NCBI GenBank assembly: GCA_033060915.1
Contig: CM065379.1
Coordinates: 34,449,318 to 34,513,317, forward strand
Length of the DNA stretch: 64,000 nt
Reading direction: 5' to 3'
From: Euryodendron excelsum
Lineage: Eukaryota; Streptophyta; Magnoliopsida; Ericales; Pentaphylacaceae
The translations under genes and the position numbers were made by a program. How positions within the stretch are numbered: position 1 is the first letter of the stretch; each line of letters starts with the position of its first letter. This document shows positions 46,701 through 57,563 of this stretch, one piece after another. Under the pieces are notes generated by a model, which was given only the letters and a program-made list of their open reading frames with translations, was not told where the DNA came from and ran no database searches.

Positions 46701-49035
46701 AAAGTAGGTTTGTGAGAGGTTCCCTATGCGGTAGCTCTCAAAAATTTTTCTCTAGGCATGAACTAAGAGCTTTCTTGTTTCAAGCATGCAAGAAAGGAGG
46801 GGAGGGGTAGAAGATGGGAGTCAAAATAGAAAATAGCCTAAGTAGGCTAGGAGGGAGAAAAGAGAAGTGGGGATTGTAAAAATGTAAAGAGAATACTATC
46901 TTTTACCTTTAAATACTTTCAAACCTCCATGTATGCTTTGACTTGAGCTTGAATAGCCTTGGAGAGGCTTGAAGGGGCTAGAATGAGGTCTTCTATGGCA
47001 TTAAAGGCTATATAGGTGTAGTGTATGGGTTAGAGGGAGGTGTAATCTAACCTAAGTGCTTGAAGTGTGAGATGTATAAAGGAATTTGAGGTTTAGAAGA
47101 GATTTCTGTAGAGCTTCACTGCCAATTTTGATTTTGGAATATACAAAGGGGGAGGCTTGTATTTATAGGCAAACCTGGAGGAACCTGGCGCATGTAGCAC
47201 ATGCGTCTGGGCAAAAATTGCCCTGGCGCATGTGTTACATGGGCCAATACTATTCCTCTCTTTGAATGCTACGTGGCACACTTTGTACTGGCTAAATCTT
47301 AAGGGGTAAGCAAAGTTTAATCGATTTGATCAAAATTTGAGTTCATGTAGCATATGCTCCGCTGTCGAGAATGTTCGTTTAAACTTTGCCTCGATAATTG
47401 TGCAATTTGAGAAAGATTTAAGAAAATCGGTTGCGTCCACGATGTTCTCCTAGTGTTTCTCAAGAATTTTGAATTTTTGGGGAGTGTGAAAGGTGTTCAG
47501 AAGAGTGAGATATCATCTCAGAAAGTGTGCACAAAAACACACTTTTGCGGAGCTTCTGTGATACGCTCCGCGGATGTTCAAAAGTAGTCATTTTTTAGCC
47601 ACGTGATCAGGGCCTTCGGGAAGTGAGCTCTCCGATTGAACTGTACCGATGGAAAGTGCTCTGAAAATACTTTTGGGACTTCCCTAATTTATATTTTTCT
47701 CAAGTTGTTTGATGGTGCATTATAATCAAGGAATTGGAGAGAAAGATAACCTTGGCGGAGCGTCTGTGAGATGCTCCAAGAGTTACTGAAAGTTGTAATT
47801 TTTGAGCCATGCAATCGAGGGTTTCGGGAAGCGATCTATTCAATCGAGCCATATCGATGGAAAGATCTATAGACGGGCTTTTGAGAATTTCCTAATTTGC
47901 GCATTTCTCAAGTCATTTGACGATGCGATATAATTAAGGAATTGAGAAAAAAGACAATCCTAGAGGGGCGTCTGCGAGATGCTCCAGGAGACTTTCATTT
48001 AGTTGGGAGTGTTTAGAGTCGTGGGGCTCACCTTGGGTTAAATGGTGGTGTATGATGAGATCTATCATTCGACACCCAGAGCTGGTGTAGTTTTGGAGCG
48101 TGTTCGGGCCGCTAGGGGTAAAACGGTCATTTTGACTAGATTTGGTTGAAATGGGTCAAAATGAATTGGAATGGCGTGTCAAGCATACTAGACTGTTCGG
48201 GGACGGTCCTGGAAGATATTTTCACTATTTGGTGAGATTTGTATTATGCTGGGGCATCTAGAGGCAAAACGGTCATTTTGACTAGAGTTGACCGGAATAG
48301 GACCAGAATTGGACGGGATGGCATGTTGAGTAACCTTAACTATCTAGGAACACTTTGGAGGGGTGGACTTACCATCTTGAGGGATTTTGAACTTTCTCAA
48401 GACGTGCCTAGAGGCCTAAGGGGCAGGTTTGATCATTTTTCACTGAGTCAGGCTAGCAGGCGCCGGTGTTGACCTCGGTATTGATTCGCTAGACCGCCCG
48501 GTCTAAGAAAGCTACCTGTGCAGTGTTGGTCCCTAAAACCGCTAGGTCTTAGAGAGCTACCTGGAGGGTGGTGTTAGTTTTTAAGAACGCCTAGTCTCAA
48601 AAAGCTACTTGTGGGGTGGTGTTGGTCCTTAAGAACGCCTGATCTAGGAGAACTACCAAATGACGGACATTCTACATTGGTGGGCTAGCAGGCGCTAGAA
48701 GTGAACTGTCTGGAATTTGATAAGGTGTTTGTCCCTGAGATCGGTTGATCTCGGGAAGCTACTTAGATGGCGTTGGTTCCCAAGACCATCTAGTCTCGGA
48801 AAGCTGCTTGGATAGCATTGGCTTCTGAGATCGCCCGGTCTCAGAAAGCTGCCTTGGGTGCCTAATGATAATATGGTCTTTTCAGCTTCAATTGGGCCTT
48901 ATGGGTTCGGGAAGCAATCGGCTGATTGGATTGGAATTTGAAGGAGTCGGCTTAGGCTTACAAGTGTTGTGATGTTTGAAAACTGGATTTAGTCGGACCG
49001 AAGATTGCTGAGTGGGCAAAAATGGAATGCTTACA
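43718..49035 (-). mobile_element. Second giant solo LTR (5.3 kb), Ogre/Tat-like, minus orientation
   Basis: On the minus strand it starts TGTAAGCATTCCATTTTTG at 49035 and ends with GCGCAACA at 43718. Both sides carry ATTAT (43713-43717 and 49036-49040), a perfect 5-bp target duplication. Landmarks occur in the same order as in 1771-6969: start block, ...TAGCAGGCGCCGGTGTTGACC..., AACGGTCATTTTGAC units, the purine-rich low-complexity tract (about 44.3-46.5 kb), the TACGTGTAGGG-like block near 44090, and the CTCACCTTAATC block near 43880. No internal coding region, hence a solo LTR. Many substitutions separate the two copies. Confidence 0.85.
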
Positions 49036-49040
49036 ATTAT

Positions 49041-49580
49041 CCACCTCACTAAGTTTATTGACTCACAAAGAATCTCACTCTTTTGTGAATCAAAATAATA
49101 AACACTACATGCATGTGTCTGTTTATTATATTAGGATTAAAAGCACAAGCACTCATAATAATCATGTGGTATTAATTATTTTATATAGTCAGTATAAAAA
49201 TAATTACATTAACACAGTCTTGTGTAATACACACAAAGTGTACTATTGCAAAGAGTTGAAATTATATCATTCTCCATAATCAAGATAGACCTATTAAAAT
49301 CTTGTACTATAGTCTTACTGATGGTGTGTCATGTTCCATATAAGATTGTGAACGATAAGCTTATATTCTATAAGAACTGATGGTCTGATCTTCCGTGTGT
49401 AAGGCGTACTTTACACACCAAATCATCTACTATATGGAATAAGAGACACACATGCATAATCAATAAATAACGCGATACAAACATTGCTCACACAGATTCT
49501 CATTAAAATAGAATAACTAATTTATTAATAAATACTAATACCATTACACAAAGCATGTCTTTTAGTAAAAATCCCTAACA
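49041..49580 (-). mobile_element. Copia-like LTR remnant, start part
   Basis: On the minus strand it begins TGTTAGGGATTTTTACTAAA at 49580, a start resembling that of a widespread plant Ty1/copia LTR family, and continues ATGCTTTGTGTAATGG. It is interrupted at 49040 by the solo LTR. No internal copia genes are present in the window. Confidence 0.45.
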
Positions 49581-49589
49581 AGAGGACCT

Positions 49590-50322
49590 ACCTAATCTAT
49601 GGGTTGACCCACAAAACACACACATGCACGCCGCCGCTCGTCCCGGGCCGAGCCGGGTATGGGTTGCGGGTACGATACGACCTTTATTTTTTTGGGTCAA
49701 AGTCATATTCAAATTAAATGAATTAATTTAAAAGTTCTGGCCGTTAGAATTCCGTTGATTCCGAACGAATGTGTTCGTTTCGGCGAAGTGACATGCCTCT
49801 CCGATTCCGGCAAAGGGATGTGTCCTTCTGGTAAAGAGCTGTTTGGCTGCTTGTGCTTGTTCGAACTAGTGTCTTGAACAAGCACCTGTGCTATATAAAT
49901 ACGCCTAAATCCTGCATTCATTTAGACATTCGAAATTACATAGCATTGAATTTTCTGCTCTGCATTGTTCTTCCTCCTCCCATTTTTCAAGAGAGTTCAG
50001 AATTGTTTGGTTATTCTGCCGAGCAGATTCTATTGAAGTACTGCTTAGAATCTGCTGAAATCGTTTCATCTTGATAGGTAGACACCCATCTTCTCATGAG
50101 TATCGACTGTAGGGAGCGAATCTGTCTTTAAGAAGAGAATATCACACACTCGACTCGTTTTAACTTTTAGTTCTGCGATCTTCTATTCATTTTTAAGACT
50201 TCTGATTTAAGTACGACAACAGGGTAAGTTGTTCAAGTTTTATATTGTTATTTTCATAATCGCTTTTAGTTTCCTTCTAGTTGATTTCTAGTTGATTGCT
50301 AGTTTTATACTAGTTGCATTAA
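49590..50322 (+). mobile_element. LTR-like fragment with TATA box
   Basis: The segment contains GTGCTATATAAATACGCC (about 49889-49906) followed by a leader-like stretch and ends near GACAACAGGGTAAG (about 50216), which looks like the promoter and U5 part of an LTR. No start, partner LTR or coding region is seen, so the assignment is tentative. Confidence 0.3.
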
Positions 50323-50593
50323 GGCCTCGTTTGCTTCGTGGGACATGATTAGCAATCTCAGGACTAAGAATCCTAGGACTTATTATCCCTAGAATAATAG
50401 TTCCTTATAGTCCCATGTAGTCCATTTGATCCCATGTAAAACAAACATGGGATAAAAATAGGGGTCAACCTGTTTGTTTTTATTGGACTAAGATAAAGAT
50501 AAGAAATGACTATGTTATGCCTCACAAATATGATTTAATATATAATAAAAATATTATACTAATAATAAATAATATTGTCAAAATATATATTAA
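50323..50593. mobile_element. Tourist-like MITE, left part (split by element B)
   Basis: It starts GGCCTCGTTTG after TAA (50320-50322). The partner end, CAAACAAATGAGGCC, is at 61266 followed by TAA (61267-61269). The inverted ends and the three-base TAA duplication indicate a PIF/Harbinger-type MITE. Repeated phrases such as GGACTA and TAGTCCCA occur near both ends. Element B inserted at 50593/60757. Confidence 0.75.
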
Positions 50594-51196
50594 TGTGGGG
50601 GAGTAACCCCCGGCCCAACCCAATGGGTGAGGCCCAATCTGCTCGAATTAAAGTTGGGACTGCCTGGGGGCCCAAATCAGTTATGAGGGAAGGCCAGCCC
50701 AAACTGCCGACCTCCTCCCAGCGTAGCCCAGATAGCGAATAGTTTGCCCAAACCGCTAGCGGTCTTTAAGCATTAAATGCAGAGTTGACTCGCATTTAAT
50801 ACGCGTGTGGCTGCCCACGCGACGTGAACGTGCATGTCCGGTCAGCCGGAATCCTTCACGACGGTGCGCCAGACCCTGTGGATAATCAGGCGACGTCAAT
50901 GATGACGCTTACCCAGCAGGCCATGAAAGCCTGCTGGTAGGCTAAGGCAGAACACACTCCCTCGAAAGTCCTATAAATATCCAAGGTGCCGAGAGTCAGG
51001 TATGGACAGTTAACCCCCAATATAAACCACTCTCATTTGCCTTCATCGATTAAGCTTGCTAACTTAATCTTCGGAGTGTGATCGGCCCTCTACGGGTCGA
51101 CCCATTATAACCCCCTTGTCTTGCAGGAAGAAGTTTGGACTCATCCATTTGGGGCTTGAGAGTTCGACCCAGCCTTCCCGAAAAATCCCACTTACA
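50594..51196 (+). repeat. 5' LTR of element B
   Basis: It starts TGTGGGGGAGTAAC and ends CTTACA. A TATA box TATAAATA is at 50972-50979, in CCTATAAATATCC, the likely promoter of the genomic RNA. Confidence 0.9.
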
Positions 51197-51216
51197 ATTG
51201 GCGTCGTCTGTGGGAA
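51197..51216 (+). other. Primer-binding site of element B
   Basis: ATTGGCGTCGTCTGTGGGAA follows the LTR directly. This TGGCG..GTCTGTGGGAA form is typical of Tat-lineage elements. The exact priming tRNA was not determined. Confidence 0.75.
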
Positions 51217-51230
51217 GGCTTAGAAAAACC

Positions 51231-52325
51231 ATGAGTCTAAACGACCAGAGGCATAGGAAAGAAAACCACGACGGGAGAGGCTTCGGAGCCTCCTCCAGTA
51301 AAAACCAGACCAGTTCGGCGCACTGCCAATCTACACCAGTAGATCGGCAAAGGAGAATACTGAGGTCAGAGATACGAACGCTCGCTAAAAGCCACCAGGA
51401 GGCACCAGAGGAAATGCGGAGGGATACGGGCTATGTCAGGGACAGAAACTTCCGCAGGAACCATCCTCGGAATCTGGCCCCGTCACCCTCCAGCGGGCGG
51501 GTCCCAAGTGAGGATACGCTCCGTGCAATAGAGAGGGAAATTCGGCGGCGCGGAGAAGAGATAGCCTACCTCGCCTCACAGGTGCGGGCAATGAGGGAGG
51601 CATTCTCTGCCAGGAATGGGCGTAGGAGAGATGGGTCCCCAGATCGGGAGCAGGTCGTCGGCACCAGAGACGAACCAGCACCGCCAGTAAGGGGAAGTTA
51701 CACCCCTAGTACCGGGCGCTGCATGTACAGACGCACGGGTCGACGGAGGGAAAGGAGCAAAACTCCGCCGAACGACGGTCCAACTGAAGGAGAATGGCGG
51801 AAAGAAGACTGGGAAAAGTGGTATAATGAAAAGCAGGAGGATAGAAGGCAGCAAACTAAGGAGCGCACAGCCCATGACCTGATGAGAAAGGCCCTTGACC
51901 AGATTACATCCACGCCATTCACTGAGGAAATTGAATCCCATCCAATTCCTCGAAAATTCACCCCACCAAAGTTCACCCTCTATGACGGGAAGTCCGACCC
52001 AATTAACCATGTTCGGCATTACAAACAGCTCATGGTAGTGTGGTGCAGTGACCAGATGCTGATGTGTCGGATCTTCCCCTCCAGCCTGGGAAGTGTGGCA
52101 TTGCGGTGGTTCGACAAATTGCCACTTAAATCCGTTTCTAACTGGAGGCAACTAGCCGAACTTTTCACAGCCCGTTTCATAGCAAATAGCCTACAGCCGA
52201 ATGAGGTTGATTTCTTGCTGACATTGCGAAAAGAGGAAGGAGAAGGATTGCGAGCATACGCCCGACGCTACTGGGAAGCTTATAACGAGATTGATGAGTG
52301 CAGCGAGCAGTTAGCTGTAACTTAG
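51231..52325 (+). CDS. Gag of element B, ended by an in-frame TAG
   Basis: The first ATG after the PBS is 51231; an upstream reading-frame extension lies inside the LTR and is not used. The 364-codon product has a charged Arg/Glu-rich N-terminal half and a retrotransposon gag domain (about residues 245-360, with KFTLYDG, LRWFDKLP and the YARRYWEAYNEI region). The TAG at 52323-52325 falls inside the gag region. The same frame continues open for 1522 codons through the NC zinc knuckle and pol. Either the stop is a nonsense change in this copy or it is read through; the reading frame itself is not shifted. Gag would form the particle in the cytoplasm. Confidence 0.85.
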   Translation: MSLNDQRHRKENHDGRGFGASSSKNQTSSAHCQSTPVDRQRRILRSEIRTLAKSHQEAPEEMRRDTGYVRDRNFRRNHPRNLAPSPSSGRVPSEDTLRAIEREIRRRGEEIAYLASQVRAMREAFSARNGRRRDGSPDREQVVGTRDEPAPPVRGSYTPSTGRCMYRRTGRRRERSKTPPNDGPTEGEWRKEDWEKWYNEKQEDRRQQTKERTAHDLMRKALDQITSTPFTEEIESHPIPRKFTPPKFTLYDGKSDPINHVRHYKQLMVVWCSDQMLMCRIFPSSLGSVALRWFDKLPLKSVSNWRQLAELFTARFIANSLQPNEVDFLLTLRKEEGEGLRAYARRYWEAYNEIDECSEQLAVT

Positions 52326-52370
52326 TTCAAGATCAGCCTTCCCAGGGAGCATCGCTTACGACAATCCCTA

Positions 52371-55300
52371 ATGAAGAAACCAGCCCTCACCATACAGGAA
52401 CTAATGCTGAAGATCGAGCGCTATGCGCGGCTAGACGAGGACGTACCCCAGGGGGAGACAACCAAGGTCGGCGCTTCAGCCGAAAAGACGAATAAGAAGG
52501 ATGCCAAGAAGCCCCGATCAGAAGACATTGGCCGAGGAAAAAGAGTGACTGATGGGGTCTACACAGTCTTTAAAGACCCCATCTATAAAATATTGCCCCA
52601 GATCCGTGATAAGCCCTTCTTCAAGTGGCCACCAAAGCTGGGGGGAGATCCAGCAACTAGGGACCAGAAGAGGTTCTGTTCCTACCACCGCGAGAAAGGG
52701 CACAAGACAGAGCAGTGTCGGCATCTGAAAACCCATTTGGAAGACTTAGCCAAAGCAGGCCACCTTGACCAATTCATTGATCGGGAGAAGACTAAAGTTG
52801 AAGCCGAGCAACCACAAGTGCAGGAAGCAGCCCAGAAGGAACCAGAAGTAAGGCCGGTTCGGGTAATCAACGTGCTGCACGGTTCGGCCGAATCAGGAAC
52901 CATCGACCCACATAGGTACCGAGCCGAGATGCAGAAGGCTGCACACCTGAGGGAAGTGATGCAGATACAACCACCCAGCAAGAAAGCCAAGGTCGGCAAT
53001 GCCCATGCGTCCATCTCCTTCACCGACGAGGATCTCGCTGGAGTGCAGATCCCCCATAATGATGCCTTGGTTGTTACGTTAAGAATGACAGACTGTGACG
53101 TTAGAAGATTGCTCATCGACCAAGGGAGTTCATCTGAAGTTATGTACTACTGCTTGTTCAAACAATTGGGGCTCGAGGAGTCCGACCTCCAACCGTCGCT
53201 TAACCCATTGGTCGGCTTCAGCTCGGACCTAGTCTGGCCCATGGGTAAAGTGACAATTCCTGTAACGGTCGGAGGGATCACATTACAAACCGAATTCCTG
53301 GTGGTTAACGTACCATCCCCCTACAATGCCATCATGGGACGAACCTGGTTGCACCTCATGAAGGCCGTTCCCTCCACATACCATCAGCTGCTTCGGTTTC
53401 CGACCCCAGCAGGAGTTGGCGAGATAAGGGGAGACCAGGTGACTGCCAAACGGTGTTTTCTAACAGCATGTGCAACCAAGACAAAATCTGAGAAAGTGCA
53501 GATGATGGAGCTGCATGAAGACACCCCCACCATTGATGATGTGGGACAGACGCCCGAGAATAAAGCTGTGGAGGACTTGAAGAAGATATACATAGATCGG
53601 CAAGGGGAAAAATACTTCGTCATCGGCACCTCTTTGTCCAAACAAGAGGAAAAATCCCTCATTGAGTTACTGACAGACTTCCTGGAAGTATTTGCCTGGA
53701 CCCCTTATGACATGCCTGGGATCGGCGCCGACGTCGCCTGTCATTGCCTTAATGTTAACCCAAATTGCCGACCTGTTATCCAAAAGGGGAGAAGGGTAGC
53801 TACCAAGCATGTGGACGCTGTCTTGGAGGAAACAGAGAAGCTTTTGGAAGCTGGAGCGATTCGAGAGATCAACTACCCAAGCTGGTTGTCAAACACCGTA
53901 GTAGTAAAAAAAAAGGACGGCAAATGGAGGGTCTGTGTAGACTTCACTGACCTCAACAGGGCATGCCCCAAAGATCCATTCCCCCTGCCCAAAATTGACC
54001 AGCTTGTGGATGCAACCGCCGGCTTCGGAAGGATGAGTTTCCTGGATGCGTACCGTGGATACCACCAGATCCCACTTCACCCCGACGACCAAGAGAAAAC
54101 GGCCTTCATCACTCCAAGGGGTATTTACTGCTATAGAGTTATGCCCTTTGGCCTGAAGAACGCCGGAGCCACATATCAGCGACTGGTCACAAACATGTTC
54201 AAGACGCAGCTCGGCAGAACTGTCGAGGTCTACATTGATGACATGGTGGTAAAAAGCAAACTGAGCGACACCCACTTGGCGGACCTAAAGAAGGTACTCT
54301 GTATCCTGAAAGACTACAAAATGCGGCTGAACGCTTCAAAATGTGTCTTCGGGGTCGGCTCAGGCAAGTTCCTGGTCACGCATCGGGGTATTGAAATGGA
54401 CCCCCGGCAGATTAGTGCAATTCAGATCGTTCACGCTCCAAAGAATGCCAAAGAGGTTCAGAGATTGACAGGAATGGCCGTTGCACTCAACAAATTCATC
54501 AGCCGTTCATCGGACAGGTGCCGACCCTTCTTCCAGCTCCTAAAGAAACAGGAACGGTTCGAGTGGACCCCTGAGTGTGACTCTGCCCTTGCCGATCTAA
54601 AAAACTACCTAACCAAACCACCCCTGCTCTCTACGCCTGTCCAACACGAGGAGCTCTTCCTCTACCTTGCAGTGTCAGACCATGCAGTCAGCGCGGTCTT
54701 ACTCAGGCAAGAAAATCGGCAACAATTCCCAGTATATTACGTCAGCAAAACCCTTCTTGGAGCCGAGAGCAGGTATCTACCCCTTGAAAAGCTGACACTC
54801 GCACTGGTAGTAGCATCCCAAAAGTTGGTGCATTACTTCAGATCTCACACCATTAACGTCCTCACCAACCACCAGCTCAAACCTCTTCTAAGGAAAGCCG
54901 ACTTCTCAGGAAGAATTGCAAAATGGGCCGTGGAGTTAGGGGAGTTTGACATCAAGTTCCAACCCAGATCGGCAGTGAAGGGGCAGGTTCTTGCAGATTT
55001 TATTGCCGAGTTCTCTGTCGAGATGGCACCAGAAGCAGAACAGACCCCAGCAACTGGCCAATCGCAACGCGAACTCCCCCTGGACCTTTGGGAACAATCT
55101 GATCATTGGAAACTCTACGTGGACGGAGCTTCCAATGACCGGGGGGCAGGATCAGGCATCGTACTCGTTACACCAGATGGTCTAACCATCGAGCAAGCCA
55201 TCAAGCTGGAGTTCACTGCCTCCAACAATGAGTCAGAATACGAGGCCTTGCTCGCCGGAATACATCGAGCCATTGAGTTTCGAATTCCCGAAATCGTCAT

Positions 55301-56894
55301 ATATTCAGACTCCTTACTTGTCGTAAATCAAATCACAAGGGAATACGTCGCGAAGAACGACAGAATGACGCTGTACCTAGCAAAGGCCAAGGAACTGCTC
55401 GGCCGGTTTAAAAGCTACAAGCTTCGACAGATTAGCCGAGATAACAACTCACATGCGGATGCCTTGGCGACCCTGGCCACGGTTCTGAAATTTGGTTCGA
55501 GAAGGACGATCAACGTGGAAACCCTCGCCAAACCCAGCATTTTCCGCGAGGAGGAGGAAGCCCTAACAGCGGAGAAGCTAGGACCATCATGGATGAACCC
55601 AATCATTTCTTACCTTGACACAGACAAGCTGCCAGACGATAAGGCTGAAGCTTGGCGAATCAAGCGTGCATATCTCAAGTATTGGCTGTCGCCAGGTAAG
55701 GAACTTTACAGATGTTCCTTTACAGGTCCTTATTTGCACTGTGTCCATCCGGACCAAGTACAGAGCGTCTTGTTCGAAATCCATGAAGGGATATGTGGAA
55801 GTCATGTCGGCGGAAGATCGATAGCACACCGAGCCATATCACAGGGATACTGGTGGCCTTACATGCAGAAGGATGCAGCCCAGTACGTCCTGAAGTGCGA
55901 CAAATGTCAGAGGTTTTCCCCCATTATCCACCAGCCAGCCGAAGATCTTGCTAATATCACTAGTCCGTGGCCTTTCGCTCAGTGGGGACTGGACATTGTC
56001 GGACCTTTGCCTCGGGCTCCGAGCAACAAAAGGTTTCTCATCATGGCCACCGATTACTTTACCAAATGGGTAGAAGCGGAACCTTTATCAAACATCAGGG
56101 AAATTGATGCCAAAAGGTTCGTATGGAAAAGCATTGTCACCAGATTCGGGTTGCCCCGTGCCATTATATCAGATAACGACACCCAGTTCGATGGTAACAT
56201 CTTTAGATCATTTTGCGAAGGATTGCGGATCAGAAACTATTACTCAACACCAGCCTACCCCCAATGCAACGGACAAGCCGAAATTTCAAATAAAACCATG
56301 CTGAACGGAGTCAAGAAGCGTCTTGAAAAAGCCAAGGGGAAGTGGACAGAAGAGCTACCCAATGTCTTGTGGTCCTACAAAACAACCCCAAGGAGGTCCA
56401 CAGGAGAAACGCCGTTCTTCTTGGCATACGGGGTGGAGGCAGTCATCCCCCTGGAGATCGGACTACCAACTATCAGATCGGAAGCTTTTGACACCGGTGT
56501 TAATGACCAAACGGTTGCAAGAGATTTGGATCTTGTCGAAGAAAGAAGGGAAACCGCCTTGATCAGGCTCATAGAGTATCAGCGACAGCTTAAACGCTCT
56601 TACAACAAGCGGGTCCGCCCAAGAAACTTTGCTCCAGGAGATCTGTTTTTACAAAAAGTATTGGGGGCAACCAAGAAGGCGGCAGATGGAAAGCTCGGCC
56701 CAAATTGGGAAGACCCTTACATGGTCACATCCCAGGTCGGCATCGGCGCATACAGACTGGAGACCGTCGAAGAAGGGCGACCGTTGCCGCGACCATGGAA
56801 TGCGACCAACTTGAGGAAGTTCTACCAGCGATATGAAACCCCAGACACTGTAACAGTCCATGAAATGTATGAAGCTCAGCTGAAGAATCAATGA
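52371..56894 (+). CDS. Pol polyprotein of element B: PR-RT-RH-aRNH-IN
   Basis: Starts here at the first Met after the TAG; 1507 aa in the same frame as gag. Order: zinc-knuckle-like CSYHREKGHKTEQC (about 102-115), aspartic protease with LLIDQGSSSE (about 247-256), RT with CVDFTDLN, MPFGLKN and YIDD (621-624), the RT-linked RNase H region with KTLLGAESRYLPLEKL (about 795-810), a second RNase H with YVDGAS, SEYEAL, YSDS and NSHADALA (about 915-1040), integrase zinc finger H...H...CDKC (about 1135-1182) and the catalytic core with LDIVGP, SDNDTQFD and NGQAE (about 1206-1305). The two RNase H domains are a known feature of Tat elements. All catalytic motifs are present and no stop interrupts, so pol looks functional if it can be translated past the gag stop. 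Confidence 0.92.
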   Translation: MKKPALTIQELMLKIERYARLDEDVPQGETTKVGASAEKTNKKDAKKPRSEDIGRGKRVTDGVYTVFKDPIYKILPQIRDKPFFKWPPKLGGDPATRDQKRFCSYHREKGHKTEQCRHLKTHLEDLAKAGHLDQFIDREKTKVEAEQPQVQEAAQKEPEVRPVRVINVLHGSAESGTIDPHRYRAEMQKAAHLREVMQIQPPSKKAKVGNAHASISFTDEDLAGVQIPHNDALVVTLRMTDCDVRRLLIDQGSSSEVMYYCLFKQLGLEESDLQPSLNPLVGFSSDLVWPMGKVTIPVTVGGITLQTEFLVVNVPSPYNAIMGRTWLHLMKAVPSTYHQLLRFPTPAGVGEIRGDQVTAKRCFLTACATKTKSEKVQMMELHEDTPTIDDVGQTPENKAVEDLKKIYIDRQGEKYFVIGTSLSKQEEKSLIELLTDFLEVFAWTPYDMPGIGADVACHCLNVNPNCRPVIQKGRRVATKHVDAVLEETEKLLEAGAIREINYPSWLSNTVVVKKKDGKWRVCVDFTDLNRACPKDPFPLPKIDQLVDATAGFGRMSFLDAYRGYHQIPLHPDDQEKTAFITPRGIYCYRVMPFGLKNAGATYQRLVTNMFKTQLGRTVEVYIDDMVVKSKLSDTHLADLKKVLCILKDYKMRLNASKCVFGVGSGKFLVTHRGIEMDPRQISAIQIVHAPKNAKEVQRLTGMAVALNKFISRSSDRCRPFFQLLKKQERFEWTPECDSALADLKNYLTKPPLLSTPVQHEELFLYLAVSDHAVSAVLLRQENRQQFPVYYVSKTLLGAESRYLPLEKLTLALVVASQKLVHYFRSHTINVLTNHQLKPLLRKADFSGRIAKWAVELGEFDIKFQPRSAVKGQVLADFIAEFSVEMAPEAEQTPATGQSQRELPLDLWEQSDHWKLYVDGASNDRGAGSGIVLVTPDGLTIEQAIKLEFTASNNESEYEALLAGIHRAIEFRIPEIVIYSDSLLVVNQITREYVAKNDRMTLYLAKAKELLGRFKSYKLRQISRDNNSHADALATLATVLKFGSRRTINVETLAKPSIFREEEEALTAEKLGPSWMNPIISYLDTDKLPDDKAEAWRIKRAYLKYWLSPGKELYRCSFTGPYLHCVHPDQVQSVLFEIHEGICGSHVGGRSIAHRAISQGYWWPYMQKDAAQYVLKCDKCQRFSPIIHQPAEDLANITSPWPFAQWGLDIVGPLPRAPSNKRFLIMATDYFTKWVEAEPLSNIREIDAKRFVWKSIVTRFGLPRAIISDNDTQFDGNIFRSFCEGLRIRNYYSTPAYPQCNGQAEISNKTMLNGVKKRLEKAKGKWTEELPNVLWSYKTTPRRSTGETPFFLAYGVEAVIPLEIGLPTIRSEAFDTGVNDQTVARDLDLVEERRETALIRLIEYQRQLKRSYNKRVRPRNFAPGDLFLQKVLGATKKAADGKLGPNWEDPYMVTSQVGIGAYRLETVEEGRPLPRPWNATNLRKFYQRYETPDTVTVHEMYEAQLKNQ

Positions 56895-56936
56895 AAATGA
56901 AGTTATTCAAATGACTCTACTCTGACCATTCTGCGC

Positions 56937-57440
56937 AAAACAAAAACCAAGTGTAAAAACTTGGTCCTGTCCAAGTTGGGCAGGTCGGCCAAAGAAGGCC
57001 AAAACAAAAACCAAGTGTAAAAACTTGGTCCTGTCCAAGTTGGGTAGGTCGGCCAAAGAAGGCCAAAACAAAAACCAAGTGTAAAAACTTGGTCCTGTCC
57101 AAGTTGAGCAGGTCGGCCAAAGAAGGCCAAAACAAAAACTAAGTGTAAAAACTTGGTCCTGTCCAAGTTGGGCAGGTCGGCCAAAGAAGGCCAAAACAAA
57201 AACCAAGTGTAAAAACTTGGTCCTGTCCAAGTTGGCAGGTCGGCCAAAGAAGGCCAAAACAAAAACCACGTGTAAAAACTTGGTCATGTCCAAGTTGGGC
57301 AGGTCGGCCAAAGAAGGCCAAAACAAAAAACCAAGTATAACAACTTGGTCCTGTCCAAGTTGGGCAGGTCGGCCAAAGAAGGCCAAAACAAAAACTGAGT
57401 GTCAATCCTGTCCAAATTGGACAGATCGGCCAAAAAAGGC
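56937..57440. repeat. 64-bp hairpin-bearing tandem array between pol and the antisense gene
   Basis: TTGGTCCTGTCCAAG occurs at about 56961, 57025, 57089, 57153, 57217, 57280 and 57345, with a partial unit at about 57400, giving a period of 64 bp and seven full units. Each unit contains CCAAGTGTAAAAACTTGG, ACTTGGTCCTGTCCAAGT and GGCCAAAGAAGGCC. The middle ACTTGG can pair with CCAAGT on either side, giving two exclusive hairpins. Minus-strand open frames through it exist only because the repeat lacks stops. Confidence 0.9.
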
Positions 57441-57563
57441 TAAAGAAATAAATTAAGTCTAAGCGACAAAATCAGATAAAGGAGACTCAGTAATGAACAA
57501 CAAACGAGTTTTTCTCATTAAAAGGCATTGATGGTTACAAAAATGGAGAAAGAGAAAGAAAAG

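Noticed and set aside
51135..51230. N-terminal extension of gag upstream of ATG 51231
   Set aside because: It begins at a TTG inside the 5' LTR and crosses the PBS; the ATG at 51231 is the sensible start.
51576..52151. 191-codon open frame opposite gag
   Set aside because: Shadow of the GC-rich gag coding strand, with no recognisable motifs.
56903..57405. Long minus-strand open frames rich in repeated FWPSLADLPNLD-type text
   Set aside because: They are the 64-bp array read in successive frames; 64 is not a multiple of three, so all frames show the same peptide pieces. No start context or conservation as protein.
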